The notes below the pieces were generated by a model. It did no database searches, was not told the origin of the DNA, and saw only the letters and a list, made by a program, of their open reading frames with translations. From NCBI GenBank assembly GCA_021822115.1, contig JAJZSA010000023.1, forward strand, positions 1 to 31,466: a stretch of 31,466 bases of DNA. Reading direction: 5' to 3'. Made by a program: the position numbers and the translations under genes. This document shows, in pieces, positions 31,463-31,466 of the stretch; positions within the stretch are counted from its first letter, which is position 1; the number at the start of each line of letters is the position of its first letter. The DNA comes from Pseudomonadota bacterium (GTDB lineage Bacteria > Pseudomonadota > Gammaproteobacteria > Burkholderiales > Gallionellaceae).

Positions 31463-31466
31463 CTCA

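Overview
The window looks like a high-GC betaproteobacterial chromosome, most likely Nitrosomonadales/Gallionellaceae-like. This is inferred from gene content and neighbourhoods (dapA-bamC, bcp-slyD, roxA, pilU, PiT-DUF47, suhB, many c-di-GMP genes) and was not tested by phylogeny. No rRNA, tRNA, CRISPR array or complete insertion sequence was seen.

Layout. 1-2.2 kb: end of dapA, an unusually short bamC and a YycJ-type metallo-hydrolase. 2.2-4.8 kb (minus strand): two related Ala-rich small lipoproteins, a DUF7931 protein and the ribosome oxygenase roxA, which has a near-consensus promoter that predicts a leaderless mRNA. 4.8-5.8 kb: bcp-slyD, overlapping by 4 nt. 5.9-10.1 kb: mostly poorly characterised genes (two unknowns, a coiled-coil protein, a GpsA-like dehydrogenase, a membrane-anchored Pro/Ala-rich protein, a secreted dienelactone hydrolase, a DUF2461 protein with a C9 tract after its start).

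10.2-23.1 kb is rich in c-di-GMP and surface-motility functions. It holds a tandem HD/HD-GYP phosphodiesterase, a convergent, translationally coupled operon (TonB-dependent receptor, YfiR-like DUF4154 protein, YfiN-like diguanylate cyclase), a truncated S24-fold protein, a UMF1 transporter, an OmpA-family protein, a MASE1-GGDEF-EAL gene split by an in-frame TAG, an HDOD protein and PilU. A dyad of the form GTAGG-N6-CCTA(C/T) occurs in two of the intergenic regions beside these genes.

23.2-25.4 kb is an accessory patch on the minus strand. It has a higB-higA toxin-antitoxin pair with a third coupled gene, a clear promoter/operator, and an AT-richer abortive-infection (Abi_C) gene whose start overlaps the mutS stop codon. 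mutS itself carries two in-frame copies of a palindromic repeat. 28.2-31.4 kb: a small acidic protein with a strong terminator, then a minus-strand operon suhB, PiT phosphate transporter, DUF47 protein, YiiD-type thioesterase.

The strongest candidates for new biology are the receptor-YfiR-cyclase operon, the mutS/Abi/HigBA neighbourhood with repeats inside mutS, and the amber-split cyclase/phosphodiesterase. All family assignments are by recognising motifs in the translations; no database search was run.
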